Shown here one piece after another: positions 20,893-32,689 of a stretch of 64,000 bases of DNA. The notes beneath the pieces were generated by a model. That model was given only the letters and a program-made list of their open reading frames with translations. It searched no databases and was not told where the DNA came from. The stretch is from positions 1,195,630 to 1,259,629 of the forward strand of contig NW_022985174.1 in assembly GCF_010093535.1 (NCBI RefSeq), read 5' to 3'. Numbering within the stretch: the stretch's first letter is position 1; every line of letters starts with the position of its first letter. Source of the DNA: Lindgomyces ingoldianus (taxonomy: Eukaryota; Ascomycota; Dothideomycetes; Pleosporales; Lindgomycetaceae). The position numbers were made by a program, and so were the translations under genes.

Positions 20893-23345
20893 GCTACTCT
20901 AGTTAAAAAATTACATACTTAAAATTTAAAAGTATTTTTAAAAGTGTATTAAAACATTTTTAAAGCTTTTATAGCTTTCTAAAGCTATAGCTTATTATGT
21001 AGTAGCTAGTATTTATAATAAAGGCTACTACTAGGCTACACTGCTTATAGGCGTTGCCTAGGTACTTTCTAATAATAGTAATAAATATTTAAGCACTAAT
21101 AATGCTAATAACACTCTAAACTTTAAAGAACTTATATATGTTTCCTCTAAGTTCTACTTTTAGTAGTACACTTTTAGTAAATATTCTATAAATATTCTTA
21201 GGCTAAACAGTAAGCATAATAATGCTATAAAAATTAAAAAAGAAAAAAAGATTTTAAATCTCTTTATCTATAACTTCTTCTGCTATAAACTAGATATCCT
21301 GCAGGAATACCTTAATGCAGCCTAGAAGAAGAGTTAGATACGCTTAAGCAAGTTGCTTATAAGTGCTTTTATTTTTTTTTATCTTAAAACTAAATAAAAC
21401 ACTGCAACTTTATGTTAACTATTAAGGTTTTAATAAAATTATAATTAAAAACTAATAGTTTATTTTACTTATAAGTAAAATATTAGATTACTTATTAAAA
21501 GCTAAAGTTTTTATAAAGCTTAACTTTTATAACACCTACTATAAGCTTTACATTAAGAAAGGGGATAAGTAGAAGACTGCTTTTAAGACATAGTATAAGC
21601 ATTTTAAGTACTTTATTATGCCTTTTAGCCTAGCTAATACTCTAGCTACTTTTTAGTCTTATATCTATAAGGCTTTAGAAGGTTTATTAAATAAGACCTA
21701 TGTTATTTACTTAAACAACATTTTTATTTACTTTAAAAATAAAAAAGACTATAAGTAATATGTCTTTAAAGTTTTTAATTAACTAGTAAAATAAAGACTA
21801 TACTATAAAGCATTTAAATATTTTTTTTAAAAATAAAAGCTATTAAATTTCTAAGCTTTATAGTTACACTAAAAGGTGTAGTAATAAACTTATTACATGT
21901 CTAGATAATTAAGAAATAGCCTAAGCTAAAAAGCTTTAAAGACATTTAAGTATTTCTAAGCTTTATAAACTTTTATTAAAGATTTATTTATAATTACTTA
22001 AAAATTATATGCCTACTAGTAGATTATATAATAGCTATGTAAGCTCTAAGTCTGCCTTATAGAGGCCTTAACTTAAAAAAAAGAAAAGAAAGCAAAGCAG
22101 AACAATAAAAGTCTTATAAAGTAGTACTAAAAATAGTTCTAGCTTAAAAAAGCTTATAACACTTTTCTAACTTTTTAGTTAAAATTTATAAATACTTTAG
22201 TCTTTTAGCACTTTAATTTATTAAAGCTAGTAATAATTATTATAAACACTTTTAAGTTTACTATAGTAGTAATACTTCTTTAGCCTTAGTTTTCTAAGCT
22301 AGTAGTAAATTACTACTAGAGGCTTATAACTTTTTAAAGCTATAAGCTAAGCAGCTTATAACTTTGTTAGCATACACATAGTAAGAAGTTATATGTAATT
22401 ATAAAGAGCTTTAAACATTAAAAGCACTACTTAGAGTATGCTTTAAGTATAATTTAAGTACTTTTTAATTACAATAATTTACACTATTTTATAATAATAA
22501 AAAAGCTCTCTCTTAAGCAAGCTTACTAAGTAAAAGAGCTAGCGTAGTTTAATTTTAAAATTAAATATAAGCTAAGTTTAAAAAACTTAGCTAACAAACT
22601 ATCTAGAAGACCTAATTATATAAAAGAAGTCTTTTTAAAAAAAGTAAAATTACTATAAAATATAATGCTTTTAACTTTATAGTAAAAGCTTTAAGTGTAA
22701 ATAATTTAAATGTCTACAGCTTATTACACTAGTTAGGCAGCATATAGTATAACTTCTTCTAACAGCAACCTAGCAAGGTGCTGTACTATACCTAGGGAAC
22801 ACCTAAATCTACCTAACATAATGTTAACTATTAGAGGTACACTTTTATTAACCTAACTTATTATTTCTATAGACTATAGTAGTTATAAGGCAGTTAATTT
22901 TAAAGCGCTATAAGTCTTTTATAAGAAACCTATAATGTAATAATAAACTTAAAATGTTATAAAAAAGTTTTTTTATTACTTTTATATTTATAAAATATTA
23001 TTACTAAACTATCTTACTATTATAGCTATGTAAAATAAAAACACTTATACTTTAAAAGTTTTAAAACATCTCTTTAAGTATGTTAAGTAAGTATAGAAAA
23101 ATAATATAGCCTATTAGTTAAATACACTTTTAATAAAAAAAAAGGTAAAGTAAAAAAAAAGCACTCTATTTTAAAAGCATAACCCTATAGGTGTTCTGCG
23201 CAGGAATAGAAGAGTATAGATTTTAGATAATAAAGCCTTATGTTAAAACATCTTAATAAAGAACTATAATAACTTTATAAAAAGGCATTATAGTGTTAAA
23301 AAAACTAAAACCCTTCTTAAAAAGAAATACTACTAGCTATAACAT
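20893..23345 (+). mobile_element. Outer Gyp-1 fragment: RT, RNase H, start of integrase
   Basis: Colinear with young-copy 7306 to about 9745. The RT motif at 21708-21719 reads YLNN instead of YLDD because both GAC codons became AAC. Frames are broken throughout. Colinearity is lost near 23345, just before the NA-B LTR at 23371. Confidence 0.85.
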
Positions 23346-23370
23346 AATTAAAAGGTTAGCCGGCCACACG

Positions 23371-23660
23371 TGTAACAGCGCAGGCAAGACAGTGGGTCCG
23401 AATGCGGTGGGAATCCACTCAGAGGCATATGGGAGTGCGTGGGGACTCTGAACCTAGGAATGCCATTAACACCTATAGGCCTTGTATAAAAGGATATTAG
23501 AAAACTACTAAGCTAGCTACAAAGGCAAGGTGCAACTAAATACATAAGAGAATAGAGGTAACTATAGGGGACTAGGTTAAGTTATAGTTAGGGCTAATAC
23601 AGAGACCCTTTAGATAGGATCTAAGCAACCTAAGATAAAATAATTTATAGAATTATTACA
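23371..23660 (+). mobile_element. NA-B LTR, 5' LTR or solo
   Basis: 290 bp from TGTAACAGCG to ATTATTACA, followed by CTACTCTCTC as after other NA-B 5' LTRs. The first half is hardly mutated, the second half is RIPed. No partner LTR was found downstream. The 25 bases before it (with GCCGGCCACACG) belong to no family seen here. Confidence 0.7.
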
Positions 23661-24812
23661 CTACTCTCTCTTTTATAAGCTAATAGTTTTTATTTATAGT
23701 ATGTAAAAAATATTTAAAACTAATTTAAAACTAATTTAAATAAGATATAATAAGTATAACTATCTTAACTAAAAATTTTTATTACTAAGAAATAAACTAA
23801 AAACTTAATACTAATATAATGCCTTTATTATAATGTTTTTATTTAGTAGTAACTAGTAGTGTAGTTATTATTAATATAGCAAATTTATTATTTATAGTAA
23901 TAAGTATTTACTTACTTTACTTATATAGTTTAGTTAATATTATTAGTTTTTTTTTAGCTATTATTTAAATCTCTACTTTATAAGTATTATTATGCACCTA
24001 ATATTCTATAGCTTAGTCTGCTAACTAATTATAGCATTAAAGAAAATTACTATACTACTTTACCTCTCTTTTAGAGCCTTTTTAAAGGTGTTTTAAGTTA
24101 TCTACTTTTAGGCTTCCTACACTTTTACTTATAGCCTTTAAGTTAAGTTTTCTTATTAGTTTTTTAAATTAAAGAAATATAAATATTACACTTTATATAA
24201 TAAAAAATGCAACTTTATATAAATATAGTTTAATACTGCTAGGGTATAGTTTACTAACACATGTGTAAGTTTTTTTATATTATAAGAAAAAATTTTTAGT
24301 CCTTTAAAGCTACCTTAAGCTATAGGCAGTAGCTTAAAATATAAAAAGTAAAAAAAATAAAAAATAAAAAAAGCTTTTAAAGCTATTTTAAAGTCTACTT
24401 AAAACTTAGCATAAATAGTGTAAGTTATAAAGAGCTAGAAAGCTAGGCTTTTTATAGCTAGTGTTTAAGTAGCTTTATTCTACTAAAACACTAAGCTACT
24501 CTGTTAAGTTTTAGCCTTAAAGGCTTTAGTATTTAACCTTTAGGTAGACATTATAGCGCTTTTAGGTAGCTAAGGATAAAGTAGAGGGGGTTTAAGAGAA
24601 GTCTAAAGGGGAGAAAGAAGGGAAGAGAGAAGAGAAAGAAAGGTAGAGAAGAAAAAGAAAAGTTTAAAAGTGTCTAACAGCTTGCTATTAAACCTCCCTA
24701 GCACTATATTTATAAAATTATAATACTATTATGTATAACTATAAATTAACTTTTTACTTTTATACTTTATTATTTACTAAGTAATTTATGCTTTTTACAC
24801 TTACTTTAAAAG
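23661..24812. other. AT-rich degraded sequence
   Basis: The first 40 bases match the NA-B internal start, then similarity ends. No ORF. A purine-rich stretch at 24590-24660 resembles the tract before the NA-E 3' LTR. It is probably a relic of one or more elements, perhaps the missing 3' part of Gyp-2, but I could not assign it. Confidence 0.4.
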
Positions 24813-25078
24813 TGTCCGTACGCAGCAGCAGCGTCGCGGCCTGGATACGAGCGATCACGCACGAGCAGGATCACGTATCTATGTCACATGATGCTCGTGC
24901 GCGAACCTCTGTGCGCGAACATCTAGATATCCCCCTTTTTCTCTGTACAGAGGAAAAACAAGAAGTAATTAACACTAGTTACCTAACACCTTTATGCAAT
25001 GTTTACACTGTGCAAACCTTTCTGTCTTGTACGCATTTGCTAACACTAAGTGCTAGCTAGCAAAGAGTCTATTTAACA
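24813..25078 (+). repeat. 5' LTR of the outer Cop-1
   Basis: 266 bp, GC-rich and little mutated compared with the internal region. It contains a near-palindromic pair, GCACGAGCAGGATCACG and CATGATGCTCGTGCG. It is followed by CTAATTAGTAG, the leader shared with the inner copy. Confidence 0.8.
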
Positions 25079-26980
25079 CTAATTAGTAGTTTAAATACTA
25101 TAAAAAAGAAAGCTTTTTTTATACTTTTTTATTTAAAAGTTTATGTATAAAAAGAATTTTTTTTTTTACTACTTTAACTATAAATTAGTAAGAGTAAAGA
25201 TAAAGTCTAATTTATATATAAGTAGCTATAAATCTCTATTTAGTTACTTAAGCAAAAGCAAGAAACCTGTCTATACAATACTGTTTAAAAGTATTATATA
25301 AATAGTAGTGCTTATTTAATGCTAGAAGGTCTGTTTTATCTTTTTGCACAAGGCTGTTTAGAGGCAGCGTACAATAAGAAGTAAGACAGCGCGTAACAAC
25401 ACATAATTAACTACTATAAAGCAATAAGCAACGCTAGCTCTATCTATAACTAGCTAACATAATGTATTAATGTATAACTAATACATACTTTTTATAGGCA
25501 TCTTAGCAAAGACTCTAGCAAAGTAGATAAACATTAAAAATTAAGTAAATAAAATTAAACTATTAAATAACACACTTAAAAAAAAGCTTAATTTATACAC
25601 AGCTAACTTAATTATAAAACTTTATATGTTAAGTATAATAGACATATGTATGCTTAAGAACTTTTAAAATAACTTTATAAAGTAAAAGCTTATACACTTT
25701 AAAAATTTTAGCTAACTATTTTTATAAAAACTAATTACTACCTTATAAAATAAAAGCATTAGCTTTAAAAAAAAACATAATAAAAGCTACTACACTATAT
25801 AGACTTATAAAAAAAAACATATGTTTACTATTTTACTAAAGTATTATATAAAACTATTACTACTATTACTAGTCTTAACGTAATAAAGGATGTCTCTATA
25901 TAAATTACTTATAGACCTAATACTTTCTTTATAATTAGTATAACTACCTTGTAATAGCTTACTGTACAAGAGTATAACTAGGCAGCTACATATTCCTGTA
26001 GCTACAGCTCTACATAAGATTCTCTAAAGCTTGTACCTACTACATATAATTTAATTACTATATAATCTATACTAACTTCTACCTATATAAGATATTACAG
26101 TAAAGAACCTTACACCTAAGAAGGTTATATAATTCTAGAAGGCATAAAAAAAAAGAATAACTATATAAAGTAACTATATAATATTTTAGCTAATAAGGCT
26201 ATAGTATTTATTAAGCTTTGCTAACACTTTGCTATTTTTAAGGCATTATACACAAGCATCTTTTCTAATATTCTTAAAAAGCGCGTACACATGTTCTACC
26301 TTTATAATATTAGTCTAGAATAATTATAGAAGTTACTATATAAGTAGCTTAGTAATTACTTTAATACTAACATAAATTATAACTAGTATTAGATAAATTA
26401 GATAATAATAAGCTTTACATAAATTAAGTAAAAAAACTTTATAAAAACTTTATATAAAGCTTTTAAAGCTATAATTAATAAACTTACTTTTATATAAAAA
26501 GCTTTTAGTTTATAATTTTAAAGTAAGATACTGCTTTACACTACTATTATATAAGCATGCTAAGAGTAACTTAAACTTAAATAAGTAATATTTTTAATTA
26601 AGCCTATATATAAGGCACTATATAGTAACCTTTATTTAGCACTTTAGGTTATAATTAATTAACAGAATAATGCATTTATAAATAAATCTTAGAACATGTA
26701 CTATACTAATAGTGTCCGTACGTAAGTACAGCTGTGTCCGTACACGCGTACGGCTGAATTAGGTTGCCTGAAACGTTGGCTATCTGGCCTGTGCGTTAGG
26801 GGCTATGTGTACTTAAGAGCCCTTTTTCTTTGTACAAAAAGAGAGGGCAGTAGTTAATAATAAAAAGATCTTTGCCTACTTACCTTTTAGTACACCCCTT
26901 AGGCGTACGTTTATTTAATTAAACTTAGGTTAACTAACACTAATTAGTCTATTAATAGACTGTTTTACTGTAAAAGCTTA

Positions 26981-27410
26981 AACCTACTACGTGTGTAGCT
27001 ATGCAGAGAGGGCTCTCTAAGCCTTTGCAGAAAACCTGTCTTTTTAACAGGCAGATTTGCAAGGATTAATAAAACTGCTACTGTACAAGAAGCTCACACC
27101 TACTGCGTGCGTAGCCACATAGAGAAGGTATAAAGAAGCTCACATCTACTGTGTGCGTAGCCACACAGAGAGGGGTGAGCAAGCCTTGTGCGCGCCCCTA
27201 GATTAACTAATTGCACAAAGACAAGATTAGCAACCCGCTGCGTGCGTAGCTACGCAGAGAGGGCTTACTGCTAAGCCTTTATGCGCCCTAGAGCCTCCTG
27301 TTGACACAGGCTGTGCAACTACTCGCCTACCGCGTGCGTAGCCACGCAGAGGAGACAATACAGGCCGCACAATTAGAAACCTACTGCGTGCGTAGCCACG
27401 CAGAGGAGGC
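26981..27410. repeat. Palindromic repeat cluster, six visible copies
   Basis: A motif of about 28 bp with core GTGCGTAGCTACGCAGAG occurs near 26984-27012, 27100-27128, 27146-27174, 27237-27264, 27329-27356 and 27384-27411. The variable base in GTAGCYACGC breaks the palindrome in some copies. Spacers differ in length (about 18-90 bp) and sequence. It is not a CRISPR array: unit and spacer sizes vary and the host is a eukaryote. Confidence 0.8.
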
Positions 27411-27467
27411 TCCTCATCAGCAGCCCGCCTCGTCAACACCCCCTTAATTAATCGCCTGCACAAGAGG

Positions 27468-27564
27468 NNNNNNNNNNNNNNNNNNNNNNNNNNNNNNNNN
27501 NNNNNNNNNNNNNNNNNNNNNNNNNNNNNNNNNNNNNNNNNNNNNNNNNNNNNNNNNNNNNNNN
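27468..27564. other. Assembly gap, 97 N
   Basis: The run of N lies inside NA-E, just after the palindromic repeats, probably because the repeat collapsed during assembly. The flanking bases 27565-27620 contain repeated CGCACGAAGG units. Confidence 0.95.
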
Positions 27565-28153
27565 ACCGCCCGCACGAAGGCGGTCCACCACCAATACCCC
27601 CTCTAGTTGCCCGCACGAAGGGCACCCCCAACACCTCACACCTCCCACCCCCCACCTTAGCCATGGAACCTCTGTGGTCATACAAAGAGTTGTCAGGGGT
27701 TACTCATGTATCAGAGACAGTCCTACGCAGAGAACGGGCACTATCCTAGAGGGAAGGCGAATTATACGCAGGCTAAGAAGCTAGGGGATATCATAAATAG
27801 AAGAGGTATTAAGGGTTAGCTCTAGAAGAGGAAGGAGAGAGAGTAAGGAGAAGAGAAAGAAGAAGGAGTAGAATTAACGTACAGATAAGCAAGTAACTCT
27901 ACAAAAGTAAAAAGTTACTAGTGTTTATATGTAAGTACAGCTGTGTCTGTACACGCGTACAGCTAAATTAGGTTGCCTAAAACGTTAGCTATCTAGCCTA
28001 TGCGTTAGGGGCTATGTGTACTTAAGAGCCCTCTTTCTTTGTATAAAGAGAGAGGGCAGTAGTTAATAATAAGAAGATCTTTGCCTGCTCACCTCTTAGT
28101 ACGCCCCTTGGGCGTACGTTCGTTCGATCGAACCCAGGTCAACTAACAAATAG

Positions 28154-30560
28154 GTAATATAGTTTACTATGTACATATAGCTATTAATAACATAAAAAAA
28201 GCTTAAGAGGATATAAAGGATTATTTAGACTATAGTTTTTTATATAATTAAAGTAATACTTTATTTATTATAAGAAAAAATGTTAGTTAATAAATTATTC
28301 TTACATAGATTAATTTTATATAAAATGCTAATATATCTTTTTATATAAAAAATTCTATAATAAGACACTAACATGTAAGAAAGTAAATATGTACATTTAA
28401 AAGTTTAAAGGTAAACTAAAGTAAAAAAAAAAAAGTTGCATAATAATAATAACTTAAATAAAAAAAAAGGTAAAAAGATTATTAACTACTTTACTAATGC
28501 TACATTTCTTTACTGCGCAACTGCAGAGGACATCTATAGCCTAGAACCTAAAGAATACACAGAACAGTTTATTCTTAAAGATTAATACTGTACAGTAAAC
28601 TAAGGTAAACTATAAGATACTAGCGCAGTAAGAATCTCTACTGTAAAGAAGTTATAACTTAAAGCATACTTATAAAAATTCCCTTATATAAAAGTAGACT
28701 AGACACTAAGGAAGAAAAGTATTAGCTTTAAAAAATAAAAATTAACAGAATTAATTAGTACTATATAAATTACTAACTTAGTTAGTAACATAATGTATTA
28801 TATTTTAAAGACTTTAACACTATTTCTGCTATTACTAGCAGATGCTAACTAACTTAAAGCATACTTTAATAATGTTCTAAATGTTATTATACATAAAAAC
28901 AAAACTACTATTTTTATTATATAAAAATAAGAACACTTTTTTTTTAATATTAGTAAGAAAGAATCTATATTTTTCTTTACTAAATTAAAACTCTACTACC
29001 TTTACTACTAATTTAGACACCCCTGCATAGAAAGACTCTAGAAGATGCTAACTAGCGCTAGCTATAACATTAATGCTATAGTGCTAGAAGAGATTAAGAA
29101 GTTTTACTACTTCTACTAATTATATAACTAGGCCTTATAAAGATTTAAGTTTATAATTAAAAATAACACTTACTTTAACTATAAAGTTATTATTAATGTT
29201 ATATAAATTAATAATAAAAATGTTTTATATGTTATTAATATAAACATATTATTTTAGGCTGCTACATTTCTAAAATCTATGTCTACATAAGATACTTAGA
29301 ATGCACTATGTAAATGCTAAATTAACACCTATTAAAAACCCTTAGACTATATTATGTATAACTTTAGTATAAACTTTACTTTAAAGAATTTTTAAGCTTA
29401 TGTAAAGATTATAAAAGCTACATGTAGGCAGATGCCTATAAAAGCACATTAAGTAGTTAGAAAGGTTAAGCGCGCGCACATACTTCTCTAATAAGTGTTT
29501 AACATTCTAAAGACTAAGCTAGGTAACTATACAGATAATAAGGCTATCCTACAGATAGCAGTTAAGGCTCTAAACAACACAGCTAGCCTACATAGTCTAG
29601 TACCTACGCTGCTAGTCTTTAGAGTATACCTAAGAATTAACCTAAACTCTCTACTATTACTAGACATTATTACATAAGTAAGTGCTATATAAAAAGTAAT
29701 AAAAATACTTTAAAAAAACTATGTAAAAGTAAATATTAATTATATAATTAACACTTATAATAGCTTTATAATATATAAAGTTTTTAACCTTTCTCTTAGC
29801 TTAAAGATTATAGCATAAAAAAAGAAAAAAAGCTAGACTAGCTTATATAAAATTAAAAGTATTAAAAAAAAAAACATTATTATTAAAAAAAAAATAGCCT
29901 ACTAAAGCTTTAATATACACAGGTTAAACTATACTATAAAGAAAAAAAAAAGATAACCTACTTATAATAAATAACCTAAATAAACTAATCCCTATATAAA
30001 AAGATTTTCTAAAAAAAAAAAAAAAGACAGCCTTATAAAAATATTATAAAGGTAGAACTAAAGCCTACTATAGACTAAGCCCCTTAAAATAGCAATACTG
30101 CACTAGTGCAAAGAAAAAATATAGATACTAAAAAAAGTAAAAAGCAAAGAAAACTTATATAAAGTCTAGACTAAGTATTTCTAACCTAGAAAAAAAAAAA
30201 TAATTAGGCCTTATTTATTAAGCTTTATATAGACAGTGTAATTACTATACTTAAAAAACTATTTAAAAAATTAGACTATATAAAGATAAACACTTTAATT
30301 ACTAATAGCACTTTTAAAGTTATAGCATATAACTTAATAAAGTATAAAAGTTAGATTTTTAACCTTTACCTTATATAAAAAGTAAAAGGTAAAATAACTT
30401 AACTATATAAAAAATTCTGCCTAGTGTTTACTAGCTACTTAGATAAAAAAAAAAAAAAAATTCTTACCTAGTTACTAACTATTTAGAGAATAAGCTAGAA
30501 ACTACTTTTAGCTATAAAAGTAAGCCTAAGAGCTATGTATAGAATGCATTTTAAACTGTG
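28154..30560 (+). pseudogene. Outer Cop-1 gag-pol, 5' part, RIPed
   Basis: No long ORF survives, but translation shows copia features in order. A gag-pre-integrase-like stretch near 29010-29050 reads FRHPCIERLWKMLTSA. An integrase segment at 29495-29677 contains KLGNYTDNKAILQIAVKALN and SLVPTLLVF, typical of fungal copia integrase ends. The first bases of RT lie at 30530-30555 (MHFKL). Integrase before RT is the Ty1/copia order. The element is cut at CTGTG (30556-30560), the TSD of the inner Cop-1. Confidence 0.8.
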
Positions 30561-30840
30561 TGTCTGTACGCAGCAGCAGCGTCGCGGCCTGGATACGAAC
30601 AATCGCGCACGAGCAGGATCACGTATCTATGTCACATGATGCTCGTGCGCGAACCTCTGTGCGCAAACATCTAGATATCCCCCTTTTCCTCTATACAAAG
30701 GAAAGACAAGAGTAATAGAACTAGAAACATGTTGCCCTTACTTTACCTACCTTATATGCTGTGCACACTATACACTACTCTTACTCTTGCTACTTAAGTG
30801 CTTATACTATAAGCAGCTAGCTGTTAGAGCTTATTTAACA
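30561..30840 (+). repeat. 5' LTR of the inner Cop-1
   Basis: 280 bp, from TGTCTGTACG to TTATTTAACA. The first half is GC-rich and close to the outer LTR. The second half differs more (CTAGCTGTTAGAGC). Confidence 0.85.
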
Positions 30841-32689
30841 CTAATTAGTAGTTAATTTAATTAACTATAAATTAGTAAAAGTAATAATAAAGTACTTACA
30901 CTTTATAAAGTACTTTATTTTATTACTTATTCTTTAGAAAGAGTAATAGTAAAGTACCTATACTTTATAAAGTACTTTATTTAGTTACTTATCCCTTAGA
31001 ATAGCAAATTAATCCTTTACATTATATAGCAAGCTCTGCTACTATATAAAGTAAAAAGAAGATAGTGTAAGACGCACACTAAAGCTACTAAAGCTGCATA
31101 ACTTAGTAGCTAGATAATAGTACATTAATTTTTTACATTGCACAGCAAGCTCTGCTACTATATAAAGTAAAAAGAAGATAGTGTAAGGCGCACACTAAAG
31201 CTATTAAAGCTGCATAACTTAGTAGCTAGATAACAGCAGTACCTACATAATCTACTAAAAAAGTAATTAACTATACTATTATAATAAAATCCTATTAGCA
31301 ACTAACAACTTTATGTAATAATAAAAAAAATAAAAAATAATTCCTATTATATAAATAACTTATAAAAGACATAGAGATATTAGAGGCAACACTACAAAAC
31401 AAGACTAGCCTAGAGTACTAAAATAATAAGATTAACATATTAAAGGCTCTAATAAGCCTATAGACTTAATTATACATAAGTTATATAATTACTAATCTAT
31501 GTATAATAACTTAAAAGGGCGCTACTTTTTTAAGTGCGTACATAAAGAATTTTAAAGAATAAACACTATAAGACTTTTTAGCACTTAGCTATATGTTTAA
31601 AAAGAAGCTTATACAAGTGCTAAAAGATAAAGAAATTACACTATAGCTAGGCACTAAAGGTACCTAAGCCTAGAAGCTGTATAATATAGCATAAAAGAAA
31701 GTAATTATACTAAAAAGGCTTTATACGCAACCTTTATTACTATATAAGGCTTTACATAGAAGCAGACTAAACACAATGCTGCTATTAACACTAAATGTAC
31801 TAGTATTACCTGCTTCTACACCTTAGCTAGCACTACACTAATCACTGTACAAACAATACATGCCACCCTACCTAACGCCTGCTCCACACCCTCAATTGTA
31901 CACACCACCGCCTGCAGTAGTGTATGCACTACTAATACCACCTGTACAATCTATACTACATTACAGCCTGTATAAACTTCTACTCTAGAGGGAAACTGCT
32001 AAAGAAAAACTTCTAGTAAATAAGATTATATAATTTTAAAAGGCATAAAAAAAAAATAATAACTATATAAGTTAACTATATAACATTTTTATAAATAAAA
32101 TAAAAATCTTTATTAATTTATGTTAATAGCTAGATATCTAGAAAACTTAGTATATAAACATCTTTCTAGATATTCTAGAAGGTTAGGCAAATATGTACTA
32201 TATGCACAACATAGGCCCTAGACATAACTAGAAGCATTTATATAACACCTTAAGTAGTTACTTTAACACTAATGTAAACTATAGCTAGTACTAGACAGAC
32301 TAGATAATAATAACTTTTATATAATACTAATAAAAAAACTCTAATAAGAGTTTATATAAAGTTTTTAAAATAATAATTAATAAGCTTACGCTTATATAAA
32401 GGGCACTAAAAACAGAATTCTAAGAAGATGTTCTACTGCACACTGCTATTATATAAGCCTGTTAAGAATAACTAAAACTAGAACATGCTATGTTTACTAT
32501 TAAGCCTTTATGCAAAGCCTTATTTAGTAACTTACAGGTATTACTTTAAATTACTATAGACTAAAGGGTAAACTAATACTTTTAAGAACTACTTAATGCA
32601 TACTACATAAACTGCTAATACAACTCTGCATAATAAGAGTCTACATAACAAGAAGAAAGCTTCTCTTTACATAAAAAAAACAATGTAAA

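Larger units (their letters stand above)
26713..28148 (+). mobile_element. NA-E non-autonomous LTR element, complete copy with assembly gap
   Basis: LTRs of 227 bp at 26713-26939 and 27922-28148 with perfect TSD AATAG (26708-26712 and 28149-28153). The internal region of about 980 bp, including 97 N, holds six visible palindromic motifs and a purine-rich stretch (27812-27870). No ORF is supported. LTR termini, the post-LTR leader CTAATTAGT and the bases before the 3' LTR resemble Cop-1, which suggests Cop-1 proteins mobilise it. Inserted in the gag part of the outer Cop-1. Confidence 0.88.

Noticed and set aside
26981..27410. CRISPR-like array of short palindromic repeats and spacers
   Set aside because: Unit length and spacer length vary, the motif lies inside an LTR element with a TSD, and the genome is fungal. 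It is treated as an element-internal repeat.
27227..27685. Minus-strand frames running through the N gap
   Set aside because: They are open only because N codons are not stops, and they overlap the palindromic repeats of NA-E.
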